Of a stretch of DNA of 64,000 bases, positions 43,899 to 51,261 are shown one piece after another (position 1 is the first letter of the stretch; every line of letters starts with the position of its first letter). This DNA comes from Acidaminococcus fermentans DSM 20731. GTDB taxonomy: Bacteria; Bacillota; Negativicutes; Acidaminococcales; Acidaminococcaceae. The notes below the pieces were generated by a model. The model saw only the letters and a program-made list of their open reading frames with translations, was not told where the DNA came from and made no database searches. The translations under genes were made by a program, and so were the position numbers. The stretch covers positions 62,001 through 126,000 of the forward strand of contig NC_013740.1 of the NCBI RefSeq assembly GCF_000025305.1, written 5' to 3'.

Positions 43899-44703
43899 GG
43901 CGCACCTGCCGTTTCTGGCTCCGGGACTGGAACAGCAGCACCAGCAGGAGCAGCACGACGGAAACGATGGCGGTGATCCCGCCTGGCGCTGCACCCAGGT
44001 AATAGGAGACCACCAGACCGGCCATTACGTCCAGGAAGCTGAACAGGACCGCCAGGGCCATGGTCTTTTTGAAGCCCTGATGGAGCTGGAGGGCGGTGGC
44101 CACCGGCAGAGCGATCAGGGAACTGATCACCAGGATCCCCACGATCCGGATGGAAACGGAAATGGTGGCGGCCACCAGGATGGAGAACACGTAGTTGATG
44201 GCCCGGGCTTTCACTCCCAGGATCCGGGCGCCGTCTTCGTCAAAGGACAGGAGCACCAGTTGGGGGAACAGGCCGAAAATGGCCAGCAGGGAGATCACGG
44301 TAAGGATGGCCACGGTGGTCACTTCCCCCTGGCTGACGGTGAGGATGCTGCCGAACAGGAAGGAATCCACATTGGCATGGACCAGACCGGAACTGATGAT
44401 GGTAATGGCAATGCCCACGGACAGGGACAGGACAATCACCAGGGTCAGTTCCGCATACCGGCGGAATTTTTCCCGGAGCACTTCAATGAGGAGACCGAAG
44501 AAGGAAGTCAGGCAGAAAGCACTGAGGATGGGGTTGGCATGGAACAGGAGCCCGGTGGCCACCCCGGCCAGGGAGGCGTGGCTCAGGGCATCTCCGATCA
44601 TGGAATAGCGCCGGAGCACCAGGAAGGTACCGATCAGGGGACAGATCAGGGAAATCAGCAGGGATACCGCCAGGGCATTCCGCATAAACGCATACTCAAA
44701 CAT
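43891..44703 (-). CDS. znuB: Zinc ABC transporter permease ZnuB
   Basis: A 270-residue ABC-3 family membrane subunit with 7-8 helices. It opens MFEYAFMRNALAVSLLISLICPLIGTFLVLRR-like; the conserved GDALSHASLAGVATG segment (about residues 36-50) is the ATPase-facing family hallmark. Works with ZnuC and ZnuA to import Zn2+ (or Mn2+). Start 44703 overlaps the znuC stop by 8 bases. Confidence 0.92.
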   Translation of the reverse strand: MFEYAFMRNALAVSLLISLICPLIGTFLVLRRYSMIGDALSHASLAGVATGLLFHANPILSAFCLTSFFGLLIEVLREKFRRYAELTLVIVLSLSVGIAITIISSGLVHANVDSFLFGSILTVSQGEVTTVAILTVISLLAIFGLFPQLVLLSFDEDGARILGVKARAINYVFSILVAATISVSIRIVGILVISSLIALPVATALQLHQGFKKTMALAVLFSFLDVMAGLVVSYYLGAAPGGITAIVSVVLLLLVLLFQSRSQKRQVRHG

Positions 44704-45370
44704 GGGCGCAGTCACCTCCGTTTTCCGCCAGATATTCCCGGATATATTCCTGGGGGGTGCAGAAATGGCCCTGGCCCCGGACCACATGGAAGAAGCTGGA
44801 AGCATTGTGGGCGGCGTACCGGAGATTGTGTTCCACGGTCACCACCGTAATGCCCTGGGTTTCGTTCAGCTGGTGGATCAGGGGATAGAGATCATCCTGG
44901 CTTTTCAGATCCATGCCGGTGGAGGGCTCGTCGAAGATCATCAGATCCGGTTTTCCCAGCAGGGCTTTGGCAATCATCACTTTCTGGTACTGGCCTCCGG
45001 AAAGGGCTCCAATCAGATGGTCCTGGAGGGGTTCGATGTGCATTTTGGCCAGGGCCCGGTCCGTGGCCTCCCGGTCTTTGATCCGGAGGACCTGCCGGGT
45101 GTAGTCCAGCACTTCCCGGACGGTAATGGGGAACTGTTTGTTGACCATGTCCGTGGGCTGGGGCACGTAGGCGGGCCGGCGGAAGGTGGTGGAAATGGTT
45201 CCGCTGCTGGGTGTCAGGAGACCCAGGATCAGCTTCACCAGGGTGCTTTTGCCGCTGCCGTTTTCTCCCACAATGGCCACATAGTCCCCGTCATGGATTT
45301 CCATGGACAGGTCATGGAGAAGGTAAGGTCCCTGCTCATAGGCAAAGGACAGATGAGAAATCTGAAGCAT
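44696..45370 (-). CDS. znuC: Zinc ABC transporter ATP-binding protein ZnuC
   Basis: A 224-residue ATPase. Walker A GENGSGKST (about residues 35-43), ABC signature LSGGQ (about 130), Walker B LMIFDEPS and the switch His (VTVEHNL, about 188) are all present. First gene of the minus-strand znuC-znuB-zur operon. ATG 45370 is preceded by AAGAGGT. Divergent from znuA across a two-operator region. Confidence 0.93.
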   Translation of the reverse strand: MLQISHLSFAYEQGPYLLHDLSMEIHDGDYVAIVGENGSGKSTLVKLILGLLTPSSGTISTTFRRPAYVPQPTDMVNKQFPITVREVLDYTRQVLRIKDREATDRALAKMHIEPLQDHLIGALSGGQYQKVMIAKALLGKPDLMIFDEPSTGMDLKSQDDLYPLIHQLNETQGITVVTVEHNLRYAAHNASSFFHVVRGQGHFCTPQEYIREYLAENGGDCAHV

Positions 45371-45403
45371 GGTATTGACCTCTTTCTGGTATGATGGCGC
45401 AAA

Positions 45404-45481
45404 TGCAAATGATTTGCGTTTGTTGACGGACGGTACTCTATATGATATGATATCTTTCGCGAAAATGCAAATGGTTTGCAT
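45404..45481. promoter_or_regulatory. Two palindromic operators and divergent promoters, znuC / znuA
   Basis: TGCAAATGATTTGCG (45404-45418) and ATGCAAATGGTTTGCAT (45465-45481) are near-identical palindromes with half-site GCAAAT, centres 62 bases apart. Between them lies a plus-strand promoter TTGACG (45423-45428), 17 bases, TATGAT (45446-45451). A minus-strand -35-like TTTGCA inside the second palindrome lies 18 bases before TATCAT. These are the expected Zur sites. Confidence 0.7.
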
Positions 45482-45704
45482 GTAGGCAGTTGCCTGGCAA
45501 CAGCCTGTCAACGGTCAATTGTCAATGGCCGATGGGTAAATTTGCAGGCATAATTTTTGAATGTGTGAGTCGGATCCGCAGGGGCGGCAGGCCCGGCCGC
45601 CTGGCATTGTGCCGGTGGTCTGTGGATCCTGCGGGCTCCCCGGCGCGGAGCTCCTGCAGGTCCGTACCCATTACAGGGATAGGCAAAAGGAAAGGAATGG
45701 ATCG
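45482..45704 (+). repeat. znuA leader containing element B and a second repeat
   Basis: The roughly 240-base untranslated leader of znuA. It holds GTTGCCTGGCAAC, the mini-repeat GTCAACGGTCAATTGTCAATGG (45508-45529) and an element B core GGTAAATTTGCAGGCATAATTTTTGAATGTG. A GC-rich GGGGCGGCAGGCCCGGCC block follows. Apparently a dispersed repeat has landed between promoter and gene. Confidence 0.5.
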
Positions 45705-46607
45705 ATGAAACGGATTGTATTGTTGCTGTTGGCGGGGCTTTTGACTCTTTTTGCCGGGTGCGGCGGGAAAAAGGCCCCGGCCAAAACGGCGGAAGGCAGG
45801 CTGCCGGTGGTGGCCAGCTTTTATGCCATGAAGGAAATCACGGAAGCCATTGGGGGGGACAAGGTGGCGGTGACCACCCTGATCCCGGAAGGGACGGAAC
45901 CCCATGAATTCCAGCCCACCACCCGGAGCATGAAGGATCTGAGCCGGGCCCGGGTACTGGTGCTCCAGGGGCTGGGAATGGAACCCTGGGCGGAAGATAT
46001 GGTGAAAGCGGCGGAAAACCCCGGTCTGGTCCAGGTTACGGCAGCCCGGGATGTGGCCCCCATTGCCAATGAAGACGCGGAGGAGATCCGGGAACACGGC
46101 CAGTATGATCCCCATGCCTGGCTGAGCCCCTCCTGTGCCCAGGTGGAAGCAGCGGCCATTGTCCGGGGGCTGTCCCAGGCGGATCCGGACAATGCGGCCT
46201 ATTACCAGGCCAATGGGGAAAAATTCATCGGACGGCTGCGGCAGCTGGAAAAAACCTACAAAGAAAAATTCCAGTCCGTTCCCCGGAAAGATTTCGTCAC
46301 CGGTCATGCGGCCTTTGCCTACCTGTGCCGGGATTTCGGGCTGGAACAGAACAGCGTGGAAGGGGTCTTTGCCTCCGGGGAACCCAATGCCCGGCAGCTG
46401 GCCAAACTGGTGGAATACTGCCGGGAACACCAGGTGAACACCATCTTCACGGAAGCAGCGGTCAGCCCCAAGACCAGCCAGGCCCTGGCCAGGGAAGTGG
46501 GGGCGAAAGTGGTGCCCATCCATACCCTGGAAGGGGGAGAAGGGGAAGGGAACTATCTGCAGCAGATGGAAGAGAACCTGGCGCGGATTTATGAGAGTTT
46601 GAAGTAG
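45705..46607 (+). CDS. znuA: Zinc ABC transporter substrate-binding lipoprotein ZnuA
   Basis: A 300-residue cluster A-I binding protein. The lipoprotein signal LLLLLAGLLTLFAGC puts the lipidated Cys near residue 17. Metal-binding His residues lie in GTEPHEFQPT (about 65), DPHAWLSP (about 135) and TGHAAFAYL (about 200). The acidic ligand sits near TEAAVSPKTS (about 250). The His-rich loop typical of some ZnuA proteins is short here, so Mn2+ is not excluded. AAAAGGAAAGG precedes the ATG at 45705. Divergent from its ABC partner genes. Confidence 0.92.
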   Translation: MKRIVLLLLAGLLTLFAGCGGKKAPAKTAEGRLPVVASFYAMKEITEAIGGDKVAVTTLIPEGTEPHEFQPTTRSMKDLSRARVLVLQGLGMEPWAEDMVKAAENPGLVQVTAARDVAPIANEDAEEIREHGQYDPHAWLSPSCAQVEAAAIVRGLSQADPDNAAYYQANGEKFIGRLRQLEKTYKEKFQSVPRKDFVTGHAAFAYLCRDFGLEQNSVEGVFASGEPNARQLAKLVEYCREHQVNTIFTEAAVSPKTSQALAREVGAKVVPIHTLEGGEGEGNYLQQMEENLARIYESLK

Positions 46608-46631
46608 GGGGGGCTGCAGGAGCAACGCCCT

Positions 46632-46850
46632 GTCAACGGTCAGCGGCCAAAGGAGGCCAGCAAAGCTGGTTTTGAACAACGGTAACGGTTGTATCAATCG
46701 TGTTCCCGTAGGGGCGGCAGGCCCGGCCGCCCGCCAAATAACCGTTTGTCCGTATGTTATGCGGGGCGCCGGACCTGCGCTCCCTACGGTTTATGCGGTT
46801 CAAAATCAATTTGCAAAAATTGATTTCCAACGGCTGATGACTGCTGACAA
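46632..46850 (+). repeat. Intergenic element A, copy 3 (full)
   Basis: Starts with mini-repeats GTCAACGGTCAGCGGCC and CAAAGGAGGCCAGCAAAGCTGG (about 46648). TTGAACAACGGTAACGGTT and CCCGTAGGGGCGGCAGGCCCGGCCGCC follow. A GCGGGGCGCCGGACCTGCGC..CCCTACGG right arm leads to the AT palindrome AAATCAATTTGCAAAAATTGATTT (about 46802-46826). It closely matches copy 4 at 49455 over about 200 bases. Confidence 0.65.
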
Positions 46851-46885
46851 GAAAGTGTATGCTGCACGTTCCGTGCAACAACCCC

Positions 46886-46940
46886 CTTCACATTTTCTTC
46901 ATATTTTTCCAACAGTTTATGCATGAGGAACCGGTATAAT
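46886..46940 (+). promoter_or_regulatory. Direct-repeat operator and promoter of the small secreted protein gene
   Basis: CTTCACATTTT (46886-46896) and CTTCATATTTT (46897-46907) are abutting 11-base direct repeats, the pattern bound by OmpR-type response regulators. TATAAT lies at 46935-46940, 27 bases after the repeats, with no good -35. That suggests activator dependence. The same arrangement precedes the gene at 49770. Confidence 0.65.
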
Positions 46941-46999
46941 AAAGACAAAGAAAAGAACAAACCAAACCAACCTGGACAAGGAAGAAAGGATGATCCATC

Positions 47000-47284
47000 A
47001 TGACGGCAAAATTCAAGACTCTGGCAGTGGCAGCGGCGTTCTTTGCGGCAGGCAGCATGGCGGGGCCTCGGTTGTTTTCTGTGACCCCGGCTCATGCAGC
47101 AGAAGCGGCGGGGGGAAATCAGTCGGTTGTACAAGCTTTGGACAACCAGGTTGGATGTCCTTATTACAACCAGAATGGACGGCACTGGAGAGGTGGACGA
47201 CGGGGCCGGGGAGGTTGCTGGAACCAGGGCCAACAGCCCCCCTGCTGGGGCGACGACGGCCAGGGACAGGGGCAGCAGAGCTGA
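47000..47284 (+). CDS. Small secreted Gly/Gln/Arg-rich protein
   Basis: A 94-residue protein with a clear signal peptide (basic MTAKFK, hydrophobic AVAAAFFAAGS core, probable cleavage after AHA near residue 33). The mature part of about 60 residues is rich in Gly, Gln, Arg and Trp. Its three Cys occur in VGCPYY, GGCWNQ and PPCW. No known family is recognised. It lies just upstream of a two-component system and carries the putative regulator site. Metal or envelope-stress function is a guess. Confidence 0.7.
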   Translation: MTAKFKTLAVAAAFFAAGSMAGPRLFSVTPAHAAEAAGGNQSVVQALDNQVGCPYYNQNGRHWRGGRRGRGGCWNQGQQPPCWGDDGQGQGQQS

Positions 47285-47520
47285 AAAAGCGGGGTGTGAA
47301 AGAATTCACACTCCCGGTCGCAGGCCGCGAGTCGCAGGTCGCGGGACTGGACGTTCAAGTCGTTTGTCTTTCTTCTATATTTCTATACGATGATGAGACC
47401 CAATCGGATGAAACCTGTATAGCCAGTTTTTCGGGCTGCACCAGCAAGCCCGCGACTCACGGCTCGAGACCCGTGACCTGAAAAGGGGGTGTTGCACAGC
47501 AACACCCCCTTTTTATATAA
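47285..47520. repeat. Element C, copy 2, and terminator
   Basis: GC-rich degenerate units (GGTCGCAGGCCGCGAGTCGCAGGTCGCGGG, about 47316-47345) face a mirror set (CCCGCGACTCACGGCTCGAGACCCGTGACC, about 47449-47478) across an AT-richer centre. Then comes the intrinsic terminator GGGGGTGTTGC / GCAACACCCCC (47485-47509) followed by TTTTTATA. Confidence 0.6.
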
Positions 47521-47542
47521 TGTTCCCAGCAAGGAGGCGCTT

Positions 47543-48259
47543 ATGGACAACTACTCTGTATTGCTGGTGGACGATGATCCCAAGCTGCTGGATCTTCTGG
47601 TCAACTACTTCACAAAGGAACAATTTACGGTGCTGGCTGCCCGGGACGGGGAGGAAGCCCTGCGGATCTTCCGGAAGGAGCAGCCCCAGTTGCTGGTGCT
47701 GGACCTGATGCTGCCCAAAATCGACGGCCGGGACGTGTGCCGGACCATCCGGCAGGACAGTACCGTCCCCATTATCATGCTCACCGCCCGGGATGCGGAA
47801 TTCGACCGGCTCATGGGACTGGAACTGGGGGCGGATGATTATGTGACCAAGCCTTTCAGCATGCGGGAACTGGTGGCCCGGGTCCGGGCCCTGCTCCGGC
47901 GGACCTACGGGGCTTACGGGCAGCAGAAGGAAGGAGCCCCGGAAACGGTGATCCGGGCCGGGACTCTGGAACTGGATCTGGACCGGCATATCCTCCGGCG
48001 GAAGGAAGAGGGGGACGGCTGGAAGCCCATTGAACTGACCCCCATTGAATTCAATCTGCTGGAAGTCCTTATGAAAAGCCCTGGTCATGTGTACAACCGG
48101 CTCCAATTAATGGAAAACAGCCATGGATTTGCCTTTGACGGGTATGAACGGACCATTGATGCCCATATCCGGAACCTGCGGCGGAAAATCGAGCCGGATA
48201 CGAAAAATCCCCGGTACATCCTGACGGTGTACGGCATCGGCTACAAATTCGGAGGATGA
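47543..48259 (+). CDS. OmpR-family response regulator
   Basis: A 238-residue two-component regulator. The receiver domain has acidic DDD at residues 10-12, phosphoacceptor Asp54 in LVLDLMLP and the conserved KPF lysine near 103. A winged-helix DNA-binding domain (about 140-238) ends with RNLRRKIEPD..YGIGYKF. AAGGAGG sets the ATG at 47543. It is 3 bases from the kinase gene. The direct repeats at 46886 and 49672 are its likely binding sites. Confidence 0.93.
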   Translation: MDNYSVLLVDDDPKLLDLLVNYFTKEQFTVLAARDGEEALRIFRKEQPQLLVLDLMLPKIDGRDVCRTIRQDSTVPIIMLTARDAEFDRLMGLELGADDYVTKPFSMRELVARVRALLRRTYGAYGQQKEGAPETVIRAGTLELDLDRHILRRKEEGDGWKPIELTPIEFNLLEVLMKSPGHVYNRLQLMENSHGFAFDGYERTIDAHIRNLRRKIEPDTKNPRYILTVYGIGYKFGG

Positions 48260-48262
48260 GTC

Positions 48263-49429
48263 ATGCATTTTCACAGCGTGCGGAACAAGATGATGCTCAG
48301 CACTTTTCTGCTGATCCTGGTCTGCGCCCTGATCGTCATTGCCATCTGCAACCAGCAGATGGAGACCCACTTTTTCCAGTATCTCCAGGATCCCTCCGCC
48401 CTGGCCGGGCAGCAGGGGGGAGAAAACTGCGGTCAGGGACTGGGCATGGGAAGGGGCATGATGGGCGGCGGCATGGGTATGGGAGGCATGCGCCGCCGGA
48501 TGATGATGGGAGCGGCGGAACGGACTTTTGTGGAATCCTACCATAAATCCCTGTGGTGGATCGGGTTCCTGTTCGCCGGAATCGGGCTGGTAGTGAGTTA
48601 CTTCCTGTCCGGGAACATCACCCGGCCCCTGCGGCAGCTCTCCCAGGCGGCGGAAAAAATTCGCCAGGGGGAACTGAAGCAGGAGGTGCCGGTGGAAACC
48701 GGGGATGAAGTGGGCCAGCTGGCTTCCGTGTTCAACCAGATGTCCGCGGAACTGGCCGCCAACGAAAGCAACCGACAGGAGTTGCTGGCCAATATCGCCC
48801 ACGAGCTGAAAACGCCTCTGGCGGTGCTCCAGGGCCATCTGGAAAGCATGCTGGACGGGGTGGAACAGCCGGAGCCGGACAAACTGTTTTCCATGCAGGA
48901 GGAAGTCATGCGGCTGACCCGGCTGGTGGGGGATCTGCGGGACCTGTCCCTGGCCCAGGTCCATCAGCTGGAACTCCATCTCCAGCCGGTGGATCTGGGG
49001 GAAAAGACGGAACGGTCGGCAGAAATGCTGGAACCCCTGCTGGAGGAGAAAAAACTCCATTTTAAGAAGGAACTGGCTCCGGATCTGCCGGTACGGCAGC
49101 TGGATCCGGACCGGATGAACCAGATCCTGTACAACCTGATCACCAACGCCATCCGGTATACCACCCCGGGGACGGCCATCCTGCTGAAAACGGAAGGGGC
49201 AGGGGAAAAGGTGCGGCTGACCATTGCCGATGAAGGGCCGGGGATCCCGCCGGAAGATCTGCCCCATGTGTTCGAACAGTTCTATCGGGGGGAGAAATCC
49301 CGGAACCGGGCCTCCGGGGGCAGCGGCATCGGGCTGTCCCTGGCCAAAAGCTTCGTGGAAGCACAGGGCGGGCATATAGAAGCCAGGAACCGGCCCCAGG
49401 GCGGGGCGGAGTTTGTGGTGGAGGTATAG
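48263..49429 (+). CDS. Sensor histidine kinase with Met-rich sensing loop
   Basis: A 388-residue membrane kinase with TM1 about 13-29 and an extracytoplasmic region 30-97. TM2 is about 98-116, followed by a HAMP domain (about 117-170). The phosphorylated His180 is in NIAHELKTPL, and an ATPase domain has NLITNAIRY, DEGPGIP and GGSGIGLSL. The sensing loop is short and unusual, with nine Met between residues 62 and 82, mixed with Gly and Arg. Methionine clusters often bind Cu(I) or Ag(I), so a soft-metal signal is plausible (inference). Confidence 0.92.
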   Translation: MHFHSVRNKMMLSTFLLILVCALIVIAICNQQMETHFFQYLQDPSALAGQQGGENCGQGLGMGRGMMGGGMGMGGMRRRMMMGAAERTFVESYHKSLWWIGFLFAGIGLVVSYFLSGNITRPLRQLSQAAEKIRQGELKQEVPVETGDEVGQLASVFNQMSAELAANESNRQELLANIAHELKTPLAVLQGHLESMLDGVEQPEPDKLFSMQEEVMRLTRLVGDLRDLSLAQVHQLELHLQPVDLGEKTERSAEMLEPLLEEKKLHFKKELAPDLPVRQLDPDRMNQILYNLITNAIRYTTPGTAILLKTEGAGEKVRLTIADEGPGIPPEDLPHVFEQFYRGEKSRNRASGGSGIGLSLAKSFVEAQGGHIEARNRPQGGAEFVVEV

Positions 49430-49454
49430 GGGGCTGTTGCATGAGCAACAGCCC

Positions 49455-49667
49455 CGTCAACTGTCAACTGTCAACGGTCGACGGCCAAAGGAGGCCAGCA
49501 AAGCTGGCGTTGAACAACGGTAGCCGTTATATAAATCGTTCCTGTAGGGGCGACAGGCCCGGTCGCCCGCCAAATCAGCAGTTGACCACGTGTTTTGCGG
49601 GGCGCCGGGCCTGCGCCCCCTACGGTTTATGCTGATTGAAAATAAATTTGTAAAATTGATTTTCAAC
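49455..49667 (+). repeat. Intergenic element A, copy 4 (full)
   Basis: Mini-repeats GTCAACTGTCAACTGTCAAC, then CAAAGGAGGCCAGCAAAGCTGG, GTTGAACAACGGTAGCCGTT and a CCTGTAGGGGCGACAGGCCCGGTCGCC left arm. The right arm is GCGGGGCGCCGGGCCTGCGC..CCCCTACGG. It ends with AAATTTGTAAAATTGATTTTC. It mirrors copy 3 on the other side of the two-component genes. Confidence 0.65.
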
Positions 49668-49671
49668 ACCC

Positions 49672-49726
49672 CTTCATATTTTCTTCACATTTCCTTCCCA
49701 CCATCTGCATATTGTATTCCTATAAT
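49672..49726 (+). promoter_or_regulatory. Direct-repeat operator and promoter of the membrane protein gene
   Basis: CTTCATATTTT (49672-49682) and CTTCACATTTC (49683-49693), the same 11-base tandem as at 46886. TATAAT is at 49721-49726, again 27 bases after the repeats and without a good -35. This is strong evidence that one regulator controls both flanking genes. Confidence 0.65.
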
Positions 49727-49769
49727 ACAAGTATGAAATGAAACAAACCCAATGGAGGAGCGATGTGCA

Positions 49770-50273
49770 ATGGTTATGACGAATTATATGGATCTTTTGG
49801 CGGCCAACCAGCCCTGGAACCTGATCCTCTTTATGGTGATCCCGGTGGTGCTGGCGGAATCCCTGGTGGCTACAGAATTCTATACCACTTATTACAACGG
49901 CAAGGCGGCTGGCTGGAAGGCCTGGAACCACCGGCTGGGAATTGCCGCCGGGGTGTATTTTGCCCTGGTGGTGCTGTATCTCCTGGTGAACGTGGTGCCC
50001 GGGATCCACTGGAAGGGCTGGGCGGATCAGCTGGCCATCGTGGCCTATCTGCTGGGGATTGTTCCCCTGGGAGCCATTGCCCTGATGGAAATGGGGGTCA
50101 CCGGGAAGCACCTGACGGAACAGCAGCGGACCCTGCGGCATTTCGGCCTTTTGATCGGATTCCTGGTGGTCAGCCATGTGGCCATGGTGTTCGGCATGGT
50201 GGATCCCACCATCACCGGCTGGCAGCCCATGCCGGCGCAGATGCACCAGATGGATCATATGGGACATATGTAA
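49770..50273 (+). CDS. Small four-helix membrane protein with His/Met-rich tail
   Basis: A 167-residue integral membrane protein with four hydrophobic segments (about residues 13-33, 53-73, 85-105 and 120-143). The C-terminal tail is MPAQMHQMDHMGHM, a Met/His cluster resembling copper- or silver-binding motifs. I do not recognise a characterised family. Start 49770 is placed 9 bases after GGAGGAG; the ATG at 49763 is out of frame. Likely a target of the neighbouring two-component system and perhaps involved in metal handling (inference). Confidence 0.7.
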   Translation: MVMTNYMDLLAANQPWNLILFMVIPVVLAESLVATEFYTTYYNGKAAGWKAWNHRLGIAAGVYFALVVLYLLVNVVPGIHWKGWADQLAIVAYLLGIVPLGAIALMEMGVTGKHLTEQQRTLRHFGLLIGFLVVSHVAMVFGMVDPTITGWQPMPAQMHQMDHMGHM

Positions 50274-50280
50274 GAAAAGA

Positions 50281-50316
50281 GGGGGTGCTGCACAGGACGT
50301 GCAGCACCCTCATTTT
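50281..50316. terminator. Convergent terminator
   Basis: GGGTGCTGCAC / GTGCAGCACCC hairpin (50283-50309) between the membrane protein gene and the minus-strand DJ-1-like gene, followed by CATTTTCATTTC. Confidence 0.75.
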
Positions 50317-51140
50317 CATTTCTTCAATGCTTTTTCCAGTGCTTTGGCCAGTTCCAGATCGGAGGCCGGATTCTGTCCGGTGATCAGTTCCCGGTCTTTG
50401 ACCACATGGCTCTGGTTTATGCCCTGGACCTGGATCTTTCCACCGGCCAGCTGGAGAGCCTGTTCCAGATGGAAGGGCATTTCCGTTCCTTTGGCCACTT
50501 CACCGGGCCATTCTTCCGCATCAGAAAGAGCGGTCATGGCATAGCCCTCGTAGATCCAGCCCTTGCCCAGGGCAAGGACACTCCTTACGTCCCGATCCAC
50601 CAGAGCTTTCCGGTAGCCGGCGGGATCCGGCAGGGCTGCCAGGGCAGCAGCCGGCCCGTGGCAGATCAAGGCAGTGGGCTTCTCTTTGGCGTGGAAATCC
50701 TTCAGGATGGTCCCCAGGTCCTGATTTTCCATCAGGCTGCCCATGGGGGCATGGCCACCGGGAATGAACAGGGCATCATACCGGTCCAGTCCGCCCTGGA
50801 TGGCCTGCTGGAAGGAAATGGGCTTCAGGCCGTTGACGAAGGCTTCCGCCCGGGCCCGTTCAGTTTCTTTGTCCTGGAAAAATTTTTTGTCATTGGATCC
50901 CTGGTCCATAATGGGATCCTTCCCTTCCGGGGTGGCCAGGACGATTTCCCAGCCTTTTTGGGCCAGGTATTCTGTGGGGACGGCCAGTTCGTTCAGGAAG
51001 AATCCGGTGGACATCCGGGTGTGATTGGCCAGCTCCAGGGTTCCCTCACTGGAGGCAATCACCAGGATCCGGCCTTTGACCGGGGCTGCCTGGGCGGACA
51101 GTGCACCCAGGGGCAGAGCCAGCATGGCAGTCAGTATCAT
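50316..51140 (-). CDS. Exported DJ-1/PfpI-like protein, leader apparently frameshifted
   Basis: A 274-residue DJ-1/PfpI superfamily protein of the Hsp31/glyoxalase III-like group. The nucleophile elbow LICHGPAA is near residue 160 and the PGGHAPMGSL motif near 127. Most of a signal peptide is present (ILTAMLALPLGALSAQA). ATG 51140 has no ribosome site. An AGGAG-preceded ATG at 51157 begins MKRF but is out of frame by one base at a run of five T. Six T would give a complete signal peptide. A sequencing error or real frameshift is possible. Confidence 0.78.
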   Translation of the reverse strand: MILTAMLALPLGALSAQAAPVKGRILVIASSEGTLELANHTRMSTGFFLNELAVPTEYLAQKGWEIVLATPEGKDPIMDQGSNDKKFFQDKETERARAEAFVNGLKPISFQQAIQGGLDRYDALFIPGGHAPMGSLMENQDLGTILKDFHAKEKPTALICHGPAAALAALPDPAGYRKALVDRDVRSVLALGKGWIYEGYAMTALSDAEEWPGEVAKGTEMPFHLEQALQLAGGKIQVQGINQSHVVKDRELITGQNPASDLELAKALEKALKK

Positions 51141-51214
51141 TCTGAAAAACGCTTCATGGTATCAGCTCCTGTTGTTCATGTTGTCTACATTTTAGGAAAT
51201 AGGGGCTCTTTTGG

Positions 51215-51242
51215 GAAGTACGCACTTTTTGGTTCTTTAGTA
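51215..51242 (-). promoter_or_regulatory. Candidate HxlR-type operator upstream of the DJ-1-like gene
   Basis: GTAC-GCACTTTTTGGTTCTTTA-GTAC lies between hxlR and the DJ-1-like gene. The GCACTTTTT core recurs in inverted form near 51631-51641 (AAAAAAGTGCATT), on the other side of hxlR. Possible binding sites of the same regulator. Confidence 0.35.
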
Positions 51243-51261
51243 CCCCAAAGGGAACTGTCTG

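Noticed and set aside
941-49667. Element A copies as insertion sequences
   Set aside because: They are only about 200 bases with no transposase frame and no evident target duplications; at most they are non-autonomous elements.
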